NCBI GenBank assembly: GCA_023053545.1
Contig: JAKZAN010000005.1
Location: 10,602,001-10,666,000 of the forward strand
Length of the DNA: 64,000 nucleotides
Direction of reading: 5' to 3'
Origin: Lepidurus packardi
Taxonomy: Eukaryota > Arthropoda > Branchiopoda > Notostraca > Triopsidae
Every line of letters starts with the position of its first letter. The stretch's first letter is position 1. The notes beneath the pieces are model-generated. The model was not told where the DNA came from. It searched no databases and worked only from the letters and a program-made list of their open reading frames with translations. The position numbers and the translations under genes are program-made. Shown one piece after another: positions 12,801 to 24,939 of the stretch.

Positions 12801-13107
12801 TAGTTGAGAATGTATTAATTTATTTACTAGAGTGCGTGACTTCATCATCGTTTTTGTTAGCATTCCATTTGTAGGCAGTCTTGGTGCCAAAATACACGTA
12901 AGGTTTGTCTTCGAATTTGTAGCAGTAAGGTCGAGAACCGTCGTTCGATTTGCGATTCGGGTTTGGGGTTGAACTATTGTTGCTGTTCTTCTCTCGGTTA
13001 CGATTCCGGTCACCTTTCTGCCCTTTAGGTTTGTCTTTCCCAGCTTCAACTAAAGTGGTGGCAAGGAGTATGGCAGTTATGAAGATAACCCAGCCAGAAA
13101 CTTTCAT
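9885..13107 (-). CDS. MINPP1: Multiple inositol polyphosphate phosphatase
   Basis: Eight exons join in phase to give 479 aa, close to the 487 aa of human MINPP1: 13107-12828, 12761-12627, 12573-12398, 12341-12216, 12152-12002, 11903-11693, 11628-11422 and 10038-9885. Residues 1-22 form a signal peptide, followed by a low-complexity basic/Asn-rich insert. The histidine-phosphatase motif SRHGTRNP is at 104-111 (His106 the expected nucleophile). The C-terminal half has FYFTHSGTLL (His378) and ends with a Cys-rich tail (LPGCSQDLCSF, SSCNLDQICKI). The family removes phosphates from InsP5/InsP6 and related substrates in the secretory pathway. The HSG at 378-380 stands where vertebrate enzymes carry HAE, so the usual acid/base residue is not obvious. 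Intron 7 is large (1.38 kb) and the 51-codon last exon was placed by homology, so it is the weakest join. Confidence 0.9.
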
Positions 13108-13909
13108 TCTTGGGATAACTCCTGCTTTAAACAAGACAAAAAAGTATAGGTAAACATGACATGAGTCATTGTGGTTCTTGGCATCAGGCACCTAATATAA
13201 TGTTACGGAAACGCATATTCGCTGTAATTGTACACGTAGATTACTTACGTAGCTAAATCTAATAACTAAGCTCACCAAAAACAACACTTTCCACCACTTT
13301 TGGGTGGAACGTACAAGTTTTCAACCGTGCCCAAGAAAAACAACGTGGCGTGGTAATAGCAATTCGGGCAGTGACGGCTGAGCGTTATGTGTAGGAACTG
13401 GCTATTGAACTACAACTTAACCTCAACTGGATTTCCTGCGGAAGAAAATCCTTTACAATTATAAACATTATTATGACAATGAAGTGCAAATAAATCATAA
13501 ATATTATAGGAAACGCCTGATTTACGTACCTTAGTGAAACTTCATAGACGCAAACAATTGCTGCGAAACCACCCCTTCCGCTTGTCAATGAAAAGCCTTT
13601 CTGTTCTACGAATAACTGCTCCCGAGCTTCATTGTAAATTACTTCCTCGCAATTGTACATGGCTTACTTTAAGCTTTTGTGAAACTAAAACCCCTGCAAT
13701 GCAAGGAGCACAGTGAAAATGTGCTTTCTGTGACGCTCTAGCCTGAGGCTATCCAAAATGAAATTAGAGCAGTACATCTTAGGGTTACTTTACTTTAGGT
13801 TTAATTAATGCGTTTTATATAACCAACTTTTATATTGTACATAATAAAAACGGTTAGAATTACAAATACAGCAAAAGCTTTCTACTATTCATCAACTTTT
13901 TTTGTCTTC
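13108..13909. other. Intergenic region, MINPP1 5' to mwh-like 3'
   Basis: About 0.8 kb of non-coding sequence that should contain the MINPP1 promoter and the mwh-like 3' end. No supported gene is visible. Confidence 0.5.
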
Positions 13910-16900
13910 TCAGTACATGCCAGACGGATGATCCATTAATCCGGATGTACGTGCGACGCGTACTAACGTGGGCTCGTTGGGTAACGCTAAACTTCGCCGA
14001 TCTCTGGCAAAAAGCCGATCTTTCGTAAAAGATGGCATTTGCGCAGGATTCGGGGAAGGGCGAGGAGCGGGGACAAAGTGCGTTTTCCGGTAATCGGTCA
14101 TAAGAGCCGCGTTTTGTTTACTGGTTTGTGTTTCCTGTTCCCCGTAGTGGTATACGGGCATGTTCTGTTTGGACCTGAACATCTTGGGTAAGAAAGATTT
14201 CTTGCTGGGACTCGATTTGGGAACTTCAAAGTCACAGGACATACGTTTATACTTAAAAACGTCGCCGACCTCCAGTTCCGTAACCTGGTGAGTCACATTC
14301 TCGGTGCTGCCATACAATCTGGAGGCCTGCAAATCCGGGTTTGTATAGTAAAGGGGGCTTCGAGCTTCTAAGAACTGCGTTGCGAATGCAAGCGTGGGGT
14401 GGAGAGGGTACTTCCGGCTGGAGGGTAACGTCTGTAGAATATCGGGTTGGATTTTATCGTCATCGCTTGCTTCTTCGATATATAACTCGGCGTCAAAATA
14501 TCGATCATGAGGAGAACTTAGTCCATCGCTTGTTTCGCCCTCCAAATCTTCTTGCAAGTGCACTGTGTCGGTTACTTTGGGGACCTCTTTCCGAGGAGGT
14601 TTGGGCAGTTGTTGAGGTACGAGTTCTTCTTCGATTATGTGTTCGTTTTGCTGTTGTTTTAGTTTCTCAGCTTCGGCCTTGAAGGCTGACTCAGCTGTAT
14701 TGACCAAGTTGTTAAGCTCCTCAATAACTTCGTCGATAGTAATATCGTCACTCAATAAATAGCAATTGCAAACATCCCCTTGATGCAGCAATTTCCCACA
14801 ACCCGCGGGGCATTCAAATAACGATTCTCGTGTTTTGGCATTTACGTGGGACTCGAATGTGTTTTGCCAGTTTTGACGCATATCTTCGACTTGTTTCGTA
14901 GCTTTGTCCTTCTGCTGCTGCATTTCTTTCACTTGCGCCTCCAGGCTTTCACATCTGGTTTTCAAAGTTTCCTCCAAAGTTGCGAAGACTTTCCTCTCTT
15001 CCTCCAGCTCCTAAAACAAACAACAAATCCTTGTACTTCTGAAGCACAGCATGAGGGCTTTGCGTAAGCGCAGAACTTTACCTGCAACCGCGACTTTAGC
15101 TCATCGAAATCTCTTCTTAAAGCTTCATTGGTTAAGCTGGCATGATCCAATCTTTGAGACATCAAGGTTATATCAACGTGATTTTCCAGCCATTTGGAAA
15201 TTTCTGTGCGCAAATATCTCGAAACAGGTCGATTTCCAGTCGAATACTTCAAATAAATACATTAAAGTTTCTCGGTTATCTCTAAAAGTACTTTCAAATG
15301 TACTTGTTCGAAATCTTCGATACTAAAACCAGCTTCTTGAAGTTCGTACTGGACGACAACTTGCTCCCGCAAGTCCTTGCAAGAGGCAATAAAAGAATTC
15401 AAAAACCGGAGACCTTGTACCAGCAAGCGAATCCCGGTTTCGTCATTAATGTTACCCCGGTGAATAGCGGAATTTAAAATTCCTATTAAGAATTTAAAAC
15501 GGATCGGTTCGCCATAGTTTAACCTTAACGTCGTTAATGCTTCGGAAATACGAGCGTGTCCTTTTGTAGCTTCGCACGCTTTTGTCATCAGCTATAAAGA
15601 AACCGGTTACATTAAACCCTTACATCTTTTCTCTTTTCAGAAACCAAAAAATGTTACCTCTAGCGCGACTAAACGCGATTTACTAAAGGTACTCAGTGTA
15701 GACGCAGCTAAACCATAAAGCCCGCCCCCGTACCCCGCTACCTTGTGTGCGTCATGCGCAGTTTGGACACAGTGTTTGACACAGAGTAAACATTCATATT
15801 CGTCCGCTACTGCGCGTTTTAGCTTGGAAATTCGCGACTCGCGTGTCAAGGGACTACTTTTGCCTAAGAGGTTTCAAAAAGAGATGATTACGAAATTCTT
15901 ACATGTGGAAATCTTATCAAACCTGTTATATCTGTTTGCATGAAATGGATGTGCTTGAGGACGTCCAACAACAAAGTAATTCCATCACATTGGTCACCCT
16001 TGAATTCAGTCAGGAAGCTAAAAACCCCCATAAAAAATGATTATCCATTAATTACATAAGCTGGTCACAACAAATGACTGTGACCTTGAAGAAAGTTTTT
16101 TACCACCAAAAGACTTTACATCGTTTCAACCTCATTTTTAAAGAAATAACTGTCATAATTACCGTACTTATTTATGACTGACGAATATTACAAAGACTAT
16201 TAAAACAACTGTTCCAGGATGTTCTCCGACGAATTACTATTCACACTACTATTTACGAAAATCTACCTCGTGATTATTTATAAAAATTTAAAATGGCAAT
16301 TATTACTATCACGAATTTGCTAAAGTCCAATACTCAAGCTCAATACTCAACAGGTCAACTAGCTAATAGTCAAACTCGGTAAGCTAATAGTCGAACTTAA
16401 TAGGCTAAAGTCGACTATTCCTTGAACTTTCTACCGAAGTTCCTAACGGGAATGAATCCTATTTTCTTCCAATTACAATATGCTTGCTTGGTATCTACTT
16501 TATGTTATTTAAATTACATTTAAATAATAGTTATTTAAATAATAGTTATTTAAATAATAACTCTCTGGAAGAATTACCTGCCGAAAGCCAAGCATACATC
16601 TTGGCGAAGTTTCTTTAGCAAATCAGACAAGTCAGTGGGTTCTTTTACGCTCATCTCCATAAAACGTTTCTCGCTCTTCGTCGAATCGCTTCCGCTACTG
16701 CTTCCACTTGAACTCGTTGCCCATTTTTTCAGGAATATAACATAATCTTCGGGGTTGTAAACTGGCGGTCTCCGCTGTCTTTTCTGTTGGGAAACAAAAA
16801 GAAGACACATGAATTTGTTAATATTCTTATTTTGGCTCCCTAATGATCTAGAGTAGGTAATTAAAAAAGCAAAATAAGGTTTCAACAGCCTCAACGTATT

Positions 16901-17632
16901 CCTTGAAGCGTAACGAAAACGAATCCCCCTGTAAAGGTCATTTACTCCCGAAAGTAGCCGTTGGCTTTGACAAGTAAGAAGCACAGATGGTCTTGAAGAA
17001 CGCATCCTCATGAACCTTCTGGGCACAAAACCATTGTATGGAATCCAGATGACGCTTTTTACACACCAATCTCTAAAGGCCATTCTCCCATAATTCCATT
17101 AAAAGAGAAGTCCTTCAATACAACCTTATCTCCCAAGTTACTCAGCAACATCTCTTACCCTTCCATTAAAAAAAATAAAATAAAAAGATCAGGGCACAGT
17201 TTTCTCATAGATTCAGCAATCGAACTTTTTTTGTGGGCTTCAATCTCAACGTCTGAATGTTTTGTACAACCATTGATGCATACATGAGGAAGAACCATCA
17301 CCACATCACGTAAAAGGGGTTAAAGTTATTATTCCAACCCAATTCCTACCTTGACCGGCTTAAACCCTTGTGTAAAATATAGCTTACAAAAGACATTAAT
17401 ATAACGAAATCAATACTAGAGATCGAAATTAATATAACGAAATCAACACTAGAGATCGAAATTAATATAACGAAATCAATACTAGAGATCGAAATCAATT
17501 CTAGAGATCGAAATCAATACTAGAGATCGAAATAAAGAACTCATTATATCGTACCTTTGCGACTGGATTGAAAACTTCTACCCAACTTTCATCCGAACGG
17601 GGTTGTTCATCTTCATAGAAATCCGGCCTCAT
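13910..17632 (-). CDS. mwh: GBD/FH3-domain protein, multiple wing hairs-like
   Basis: Seven exons join in phase to give 716 aa: 17632-17555, 16783-16578, 16017-15923, 15863-15658, 15591-15292, 15246-15082 and 15010-13910. Residues about 30-300 read as a formin-type GTPase-binding/FH3 region (RQDVCLAFGSFLTEF; LLVQGLRFLNSFIASCKDL; VVVQYELQEAGF). A coiled coil follows at about 330-395 (LEAQVKEMQQQKDKATKQ), then a long, probably disordered tail. There is no FH1 or FH2 domain, so the protein should not nucleate actin like a formin. That layout matches Drosophila Mwh, which restricts wing-hair actin assembly downstream of planar polarity; the name rests on architecture and needs a search. The chosen ATG at 17632 opens a 26-codon exon; an upstream non-ATG exon cannot be excluded. 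Confidence 0.7.
17396..17532. repeat. Tandem repeat in mwh-like intron 1
   Basis: Three 33-bp units of the form ATTAATATAACGAAATCAAT + ACTAGAGATCGA are followed by two shorter 19-bp units built from AAATCAATNCTAGAGATCG. Confidence 0.9.
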
Positions 17633-18077
17633 TTTGTAACCAGAAGAAAAATTCGATTCCCACTTGGATAAATTCCCCCAAATTTAACGTAAATACTGGA
17701 TAAATACTGGATGAAATGGATGAAACTTAAAAGGACATTCACGTTTGATGAGCTATCGAGCTTAAACTGTTTACCGTCTTCACCACGCCAAGTTGCAATG
17801 ACCACTAAGACTTCCACTTCCACTGCCAAGGCTACACAGCTTCGGAAACTCGCAACCTCACAACTCACTCAAGTGTGCGGCTTGAGTGGATGCGAAGCTG
17901 CTCGGAAAGTGAAACTGTCCTTGCACGTCGTGATTTTCCATCTAGTCCTTTTCGTTTTGTTCCAATTGACATCACGCGTCCAACTTTATTCTTTTATTTC
18001 ACTTTTTCGGGGATTTTTGTGTGAAAAAGTCCTGACTCTGGTGCAAGGCACTTCATCCTTCCCATCATAACACGCAG

Positions 18078-18298
18078 GCCTTCCTCAAATCTATGAAGGT
18101 ACTCATGAATTCCAGGTGAACAACCTGACCAAAGCGCTGGGAGAGGAGAGACGCATCATCCAGGTAAGTCGCCAAAGGTCTTTCCACCTGTTTCCACCTT
18201 TCCACGAGGTGTGATACAATTCTAATTATTGCCCAAATCTTCAAAACTTGTCCTCGCAGGCTTACAACTCATTAACTTCCAAAAGCAGGTCAAATTGA
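18078..18298 (+). CDS. Two coding-like exons of an unrecognised small gene
   Basis: Exon 18078-18163 (LPQIYEGTHEFQVNN, then LTKALGEERRIIQ) runs from a CAG acceptor to a consensus GTAAGT donor. It joins in phase to 18260-18298 (AYNSLTSKSRSN, then TGA). An upstream first exon may be the MTTKTSTSTAKATQLRKLA frame starting at 17800, but I could not find a donor with the right phase. The charged helical sequence suggests a small coiled-coil protein. I do not recognise the family. Confidence 0.35.
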
Positions 18299-18812
18299 AA
18301 CCCCGAGAGGAATCTGATCTAAATTTTTTAACTGACGCAATGCAGGGCACAAGTGATAAAACAAGGGCATACTATACGAGGCAATGTTCTAATTTAGGGG
18401 AAATTAAGAGCAAAAACTTTTTAGAGTTTGGAAAGAAAAAAGAGGAAAACAGTATTCAGGTGACTGAACTTAAATCAGCCAATTTCTGAAAGGTTATTCA
18501 AGCAGAAAGCAACAGTGCTGGCCCCATTAAGCACGCGCTTACATGTGTGTAAGTACTTGTACCTCGTGCAGCTCTTAAACCGATTCCAAGGAAAAAGAAC
18601 TGAGGCAAAATGGATATAGCAATGCATCTTAATATGTCACAACATCACATATATTCGAACCAAAGATCCTAAAAATATAGAACCAAGACACGACAGTAAT
18701 ACTGTGGCTAAATACAAAAAATATTGACGAGCTAAATTTTGCAAAATAGTTTGCGGGATATTCATAAAATGATTTGGTTATAAAAAACGACTATAAAAGA
18801 TGCACGATCCAT

Positions 18813-21800
18813 TTATGCCTTCTGTGCAAAGAACGATTCTAGATTCTCGCCATCGTGGACTATGTGGTTTGGCCGAACTCCGGTCAGAATTCGAAGTACT
18901 TTGGTACGTACGTTTGTTAACACGCAGATACGATTGTCTCTTTCCAGGCCTTCAGCCAAGTGCTTCAAACCCTACAATCAAACTCCCATTACTAACCCGA
19001 AAAACACAAAATGTTTTCAACATCAATAGTAAACGACGTACCATGGCTGTGGTATAATCAGCTTGGGCTATGTACGTGCAATCGACCACAACAGGTAAGC
19101 TGTTATCATAATTAAGTAATGCTTTCCGCACGGCTGCTACGAAGTAATCCACCGAAGGAAATACGAGACTGCGGTCAGGTTCAACTAGTACATAATCCGT
19201 ACCCGAAGTCTAAATATTAGGGTACGTGAGAAATGGCTCAATTGTAACGTTTTCTAGTTTTTACTTGGATTACGTGGATGTTAATGCGTGGTCGGGCAGA
19301 ATGATATAAAAGAATCGCCAAATTGATGCAGGTACCGACTAGAATTCCGTATTCCAAGCTCCAGAATACGCAACACAGAAATGATGCCAGAAAGGGAAGA
19401 GTATCGATTTCTAAGGAAAATAATCGATTCTTAAAAAAAAACCCACGTCAACGATGAAGCCTATATTCTTAGTCACTGTTTTAATGAATCCGCTAAATAA
19501 ACCTTAGAATTAAAATGTAGACAAAAAAAGATTTACTATACAAGCAATCAAATGTTAAGGGAAAGTAGCCGATTTTAAACGCAATTATCGGTTCCTTAAG
19601 AAAAGTAACTGAATTCATTTAAGGTGGCCAACGGCTAGTTTATAGTTATTAATCGATTTGTAAAAGTTAATCGATTTCTCATAGCTTGTAATTAGTCTAA
19701 CACAGCTCGTTTAACGCTAAAAATCGACACAAAACAAATTCGAAAAAGCGAAGTAACGGAAACGAAATGAGTTGGTACTTACTATTGGATTTCCACATCG
19801 GTTTTATCACATGGACCTCAATCATAAAGATAACTGAGGTAATAATCACAGCGGACAAGCAGCTTTTAGGAATATAGCTAAAGTAGGGTGTAAGAACGCT
19901 GGCTGCTAGTAGTACCAAACTTCCTGTTTACGGATTATTCCATGTTAATTGCAGTCGTGGACCAGAACACACAAAGGAAAATGAAAAGGGATTCAAAGCA
20001 ACCTGTCACGATTCCTCCTAATGGCGTTTTAACTCCGCAAGCCGCATTCACTGCAGTTCTGGAAAAGGAGCCCGTCACAGGAAAAGATGAGACGAACGAT
20101 CCCATGACGTTACTAATTCCTATTGCAATCATTTCCTGCGTCGCATCCACTTTCTGTCCGTCAGCTTCAAGAAAAACGGAAAGTTAGCATCTGGAACACT
20201 TTACTTAACAAGCAAATTGAGTCCTCACCGAAAGCTTTGGCGATTGCGATACTTTCCAAAATGCCAACCAGAGGAGTTACAATGATGGATGACCCCAGAT
20301 AGCCGATCATTTCAAAGAAATCGTAAGTTTCGTTGCCTCGGGTGATCGAAAACGGCGGAGGTACAAATTTGGGTAAACCGCCCGTGATATTGCCTAAGAG
20401 ATTTACATAAGAGACTCCCCCATTGCGAAATTTTCAACAGCTTGAAGAAATCCAACATATTAGAAACCTCTTTAGGTAGACGTGGAAGTACATCATCTCT
20501 TTCTCGAAATTTCGAAGACACGTTAGAGAAACTTAAAAAGAAAACCCCAAATTTCAAAAGTAGTTGCAACACACGAAGAAAACTGTCAGTTTTTTTAAGA
20601 AATCGGGAACCTGAGAACTTATTTTTGAAATAGTATACTGTCATGAAACACAATCTAGTTAAAACGAGAGACTTTTTGGTTTTACCCGTAAGTATGAAAG
20701 GTCCATTTGGAAAGTCATCAGTATCGGTCATAAAGTATGCAATAAGTGCACAAATTACAACAACGATAGCATTTCTGCTGGTGGAGACAAGCCATATCAT
20801 CTTGTTTGTCACTTGGATAACCCACGATGAACTATCAGCTAGAGGTCTTTGCCACTTCCACTGGCCCATGGCTCTCATAAGGAGCAAAAGTGTAATACCC
20901 GAGAAGCCCATCAGCGTATCTCCTAAACGACTCTCCTGGATATGGTGCACCAACCCACTCCAGTCGCTTACGAAGCCCTCTGAGCTGAACTTGAGCCCAA
21001 ACAAGCTTTTTAACTGAGTCGTGGCAATCGTAACAGCAGCAGCTGACGTAAAACCAGCTATAACAGGTGTGGCAATAAAATCGATGAGAAAACCTGCAAA
21101 TTTTCCAACCAGAGCGTCTTTTATTACCCCTTGCACTTCAATATCTATGAGCTTCTTAATCCAAAGTTAAGACCCGCCTTAGTCATCGCATTAGCTTGAA
21201 ATATTGGAAGAATGTTACACCCAGGGTATATTTATCACTTACCTAGGTTGAGAAGGCCCAACATTAGAGTAATGCAGCCACTTAGAAAACAGAGGAAGAT
21301 CGCAGCTTCTGGTCCGAATTTCGTAGCTTGTTCGTGTGTTATGAGAGCCATAAGAGCTGTAGGACCGATGGTAATAGCTCGAGTACTCCCAAAAATAACG
21401 TACATAAAACACCCCATAAAAGCGGAGTAAAGGCCATACTACGATGTATGTACACAGTTAGAGAGGGAATTGGAATACAGAACATCTAACGTACTTGAGG
21501 GGGTAAACCAGCTACTATGGCGTAAGCAATGCCTTGGGGAATGACTGTAAAGCCAACAGTGAGCCCAGCGACAAGATCAGAGAGTAAAGTCTGGGTCGTG
21601 TAAAGAGGTAGCCACTTGGATACGGGAAAGCGTTTTTTGAGGATTTTTTTGTTGCACATTCGATGACCTTGCCTCCATACCAGATACTTCGCAGTACTAG
21701 TGCAGCTATTATCTTCTGTCTCAAGAATGGTGATACCCTGGTCTATCAAGGATAAATATTATTATTATTATTAATAATAATAATAATAAATACAACAAAC

Positions 21801-22365
21801 ACAGAAGTGAAAATCGCCTTAAAGCTAAAATCCCGGTTTAGCAATTTAACTTATAATTGTTATAAATATAAGCAAGGCAAGATTAATGTCTATTTTAAAT
21901 CATGTCTATTTTATTTCAGCAAAATCATAGTATCCCAATGAAAATTGGTGAGACTTCGGGAAAGTTTTCGTTCACTAAGCGAAAAATCTGCGAACATTCT
22001 TTTTCTAAGTCTTCCACGTCGCCGTCTCGCTGTCTATCTTGCTGGGAAGTGACGGGAAACCCGGCAAGAAAGCTAGACAACTAGGCGCTAAAGGAATGAA
22101 CGGTGAGTTAAGATTACGAAGTACAATCTTGTTCATCCGTAGGAGAAAACACGGAAAGTGGATAACGACAATGAACTATAAAAATGTCAATAAAAAATGA
22201 AGTATTATGGAATTTTCCAGAAACGAAAGGTTCCCTTATTTTGAAGTTCGTTTGGCTTATTATTACACGTTCTTTGTATGCAACTCGAGATCCAAAACGA
22301 GGTAATTAAACATGCTAATCAAACTTACCTTCACCCTTCTCTTTGGGAGGAAATGTACCATACAT
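18813..22365 (-). CDS. SLC26A11: SLC26-family anion transporter, SLC26A11-like
   Basis: Ten exons join in phase to give 609 aa, against 606 aa for human SLC26A11: 22365-22329, 21742-21495, 21438-21243, 21093-20686, 20393-20229, 20164-20003, 19923-19783, 19410-19265, 19209-19042 and 18971-18813. The membrane core shows VAGLTVGFTVIPQGIAYA, LPPQYGLYSAFMGC, TLGP-type ITIGPTALMALIT, GFTSAAAVTI and FPVTGSFSRTAVNAACG. A C-terminal STAS domain follows (VVVDCTYIAQADYTTAM). SLC26 proteins move sulfate, chloride or bicarbonate across membranes; the substrate here is unknown. The 12-codon first exon ends in a consensus donor. Exon 5 uses a weak GTTGCT donor, but the join restores the conserved GGIVTGSLVLLAAS. 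Confidence 0.92.
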
Positions 22366-23279
22366 GATAAGGAGAGGCACTGACTTCCAACTCACATAGA
22401 GCACAAGTAGGATTTAACTCTGATTTCGTATCAGGAACTAGGTAGTACGCAACGCAGGCTGCATGTTCTTCATTTAAAGTAAACAAATACCACTCAGGGT
22501 CAACATTTTCTTTTTACGCAACCTTATTTTCAACGAGATTGGACTTTGATGCCATCTTTGAATGAACGTATGTAATAACTAAAACGCCTAAAACGCGCTC
22601 ATTTCAAAGCCAAATGAAAGAACAACGAAAAGATCGAACTCAAGACTATAGAAATAAGAAAACTGTGTTACAGATTAATAGCCATCACATGTAACATTAT
22701 TAGCACAACTTATATATTTATACCATTTTCATAAAGCTTTGCAGCCAAATAACGGGATCTTTTACACTTCACTTTCACTCGTTAGGCGTAAAAACAAAGT
22801 TGAAACTTACTAGTCTTTGGAATGAAAGCCATCTTCTAAAACGAAAGGAAGACGTATGTAGATAGCGCCCCTGACACAATTTCGTCCAGCAGTGAAGTTT
22901 GGGCTTTAGCCGAATAAACACTTTTATTGGTTCAAGGAGATTTTTACCAAAAGGAATCACGATAAGAATGCTTTAGATAATAGACGTTTCAATAACCGCA
23001 GCCTTTTGAAGGTAGTTCGTCAGCTTCGCCTTCTTAACAACGTAATCAGCTAACGTGGTGTTGGAAAAAAACTGCCCTATCTTTCAAGCAAACAATAATC
23101 ACGCAACAAAACGTGACAGCAGCAATCAATCTCCGATAAAAGCCATATTTTACCACCGATATTTATTGATCTTTCATATCACGTGCAGTTTACATTATTG
23201 GCAAGGATTTTAATAACTTTTCTCGGAGTGTTCTCATTTGGCTGCCTAGAAAGGAAGCGAAAAGGGAAGAAGATTCATA
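22366..23279. other. Upstream of SLC26-like gene / STRAP 3' region
   Basis: This stretch lies between two same-strand genes. A possible non-coding 5' exon of the transporter ends with a donor near 22810. An AATAAA on the minus strand at 23167-23162 is a likely STRAP poly(A) signal, 113 nt past its stop. Confidence 0.5.
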
Positions 23280-24578
23280 TCACGATGCCACAACTTCCGT
23301 CTTCCCTCCTTCTATGACCATTGCTCCATCAACGCATTTCCATAATCCATACGTTTTGCCCACAGTCGTTTGCCACAAACGTAAAGTACCGTCTTCTGAC
23401 CCTGAAGCATATAATTCGCCATCTGGAGAGAACCGGACGCAATGAACTGGACCGAAATGGCCTTTGAAAGATTCTAAAAACGAGTAAATGCATCATTTCA
23501 ACAATTTTTCGCATTTTTAAAATTTTCTGTTAGTTTACCTAACTCCTGTCCAGTTTCATAATCAAACTTATACATCTTAAAATCTTCACCACCACAAACG
23601 AAGACTGTTTTGTTTGGGTGTAATGAGGCCGTAATTAAAGGGGTGGGGACTGAAAACTCCTTAATTTTCTCGTACCTGAAAATGAGTTAACAAAATGTTG
23701 AAAAGTTCTTATAAATTTCATTATTACGTTTCCGTGCTCCAGAAACTGACCACGTTTCCACAAGCGATTGTTAAAATGGAACTATCTTGTGAGACTTCAA
23801 GACCATTTGGAGACGAAAGAAACTCAAGTTTCTTAATTTCCTATAATAACAATAACAAGAAAGTTCATGGAAAACTTAAAAAAAATATATATTTTACTTC
23901 TCCTGTGGCTTTATCCCAGAAACGGACTGTTTTATCGTCCGAACAGCTCACTAGTTTAGGAGTAACTCCCACAAATGCTACATGTTTAATCCCACCGGTA
24001 TGTCCGGTGAAAACTATGGGTTCAGCGTCTGGTTTTTGCAAATCAAAAATGCGAAGTAATTTCTCGTTGCTGCCAGTGGCCAAATATTGACTATCTGGGG
24101 AAAAATCTACGCTTTTGACGATGTGTTGGTGTTGGAATGAATGGAGTTCATCGCCACTAGCAGCATCCCATACCTTTAAACCCCATTTAAGGGGGGGAAA
24201 TGATAATATAAAGAAATATATATAAAGAAAATTCAATAACTAGGAAACGCTTTACCTTGGCAGCAAAGTCAGCTGCACCTGACGCAGCTTTACTTCCATC
24301 AGCATTCAAAGCTACTCCCCAAACAGCTCCTTTATGGCCCTCGAAAGTGCCAATCCAATCACCTGTGTCTCCTTGACGTAACATGGGCTTACCATCTGTC
24401 AATAACGCAATTTTAATCCAATTAAAATGACAATAAATATATGATGAAAATAATATAAATTACCTTTGCAAGCTGATATTAAATAATAACCTGTGGCTGT
24501 AATACCACTAAAGGCTAGGTCAACAACAGGTCGAGTGTGTCCTGAGCAGGTTAAAGGAGTTTGTCTTACGGCAGCCAT
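23280..24578 (-). CDS. STRAP: STRAP, WD40 protein of the SMN complex
   Basis: Six exons join in phase to give 324 aa: 24578-24464, 24395-24256, 24173-23898, 23840-23728, 23675-23539 and 23473-23280. WD repeats are plain: [78 protein letters not shown] and [12 protein letters not shown]. The start [18 protein letters not shown] matches the family. STRAP binds the SMN-Gemin complex and TGF-beta receptor components; the Drosophila counterpart is wmd. These roles are known for the family. The protein is slightly shorter than the human one (350 aa) because the acidic tail is short. Confidence 0.95.
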
Positions 24579-24939
24579 GTTTACAACGGAATGTTTTCAT
24601 TAAAGGTTACAAGATGGCGCTAGGATTAGCAAATAGGGATTTTTAAGCGGAAAGTAGAAATAAGCCCATGACCGCGTGGATAAGCGGAAAGTAGAAGATT
24701 TTTTTGTACAAATATTCATCCAATTAACTAAGCTTGAATTAACCCTTACTTAGAACTACTATGTGATAATGGTAGCAATTAAAGGCATTTAATAGTATAA
24801 TATTAGCCCATGCAAGTAGGATGGGTTTTCAACGCCCCGGGTCAGTTTCGAATTTATATTATATTAAAGTTTAAACAGCAAGCTTTTACAGTTTTATCAC
24901 ACGGAATAGTCAGACGTAGGACAGAAGATAAGTTATTGA
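24579..24939. other. Intergenic region, STRAP 5' to CLUAP1 3'
   Basis: 361 bp between two minus-strand genes. It must hold the STRAP promoter. No other feature is visible. Confidence 0.5.
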
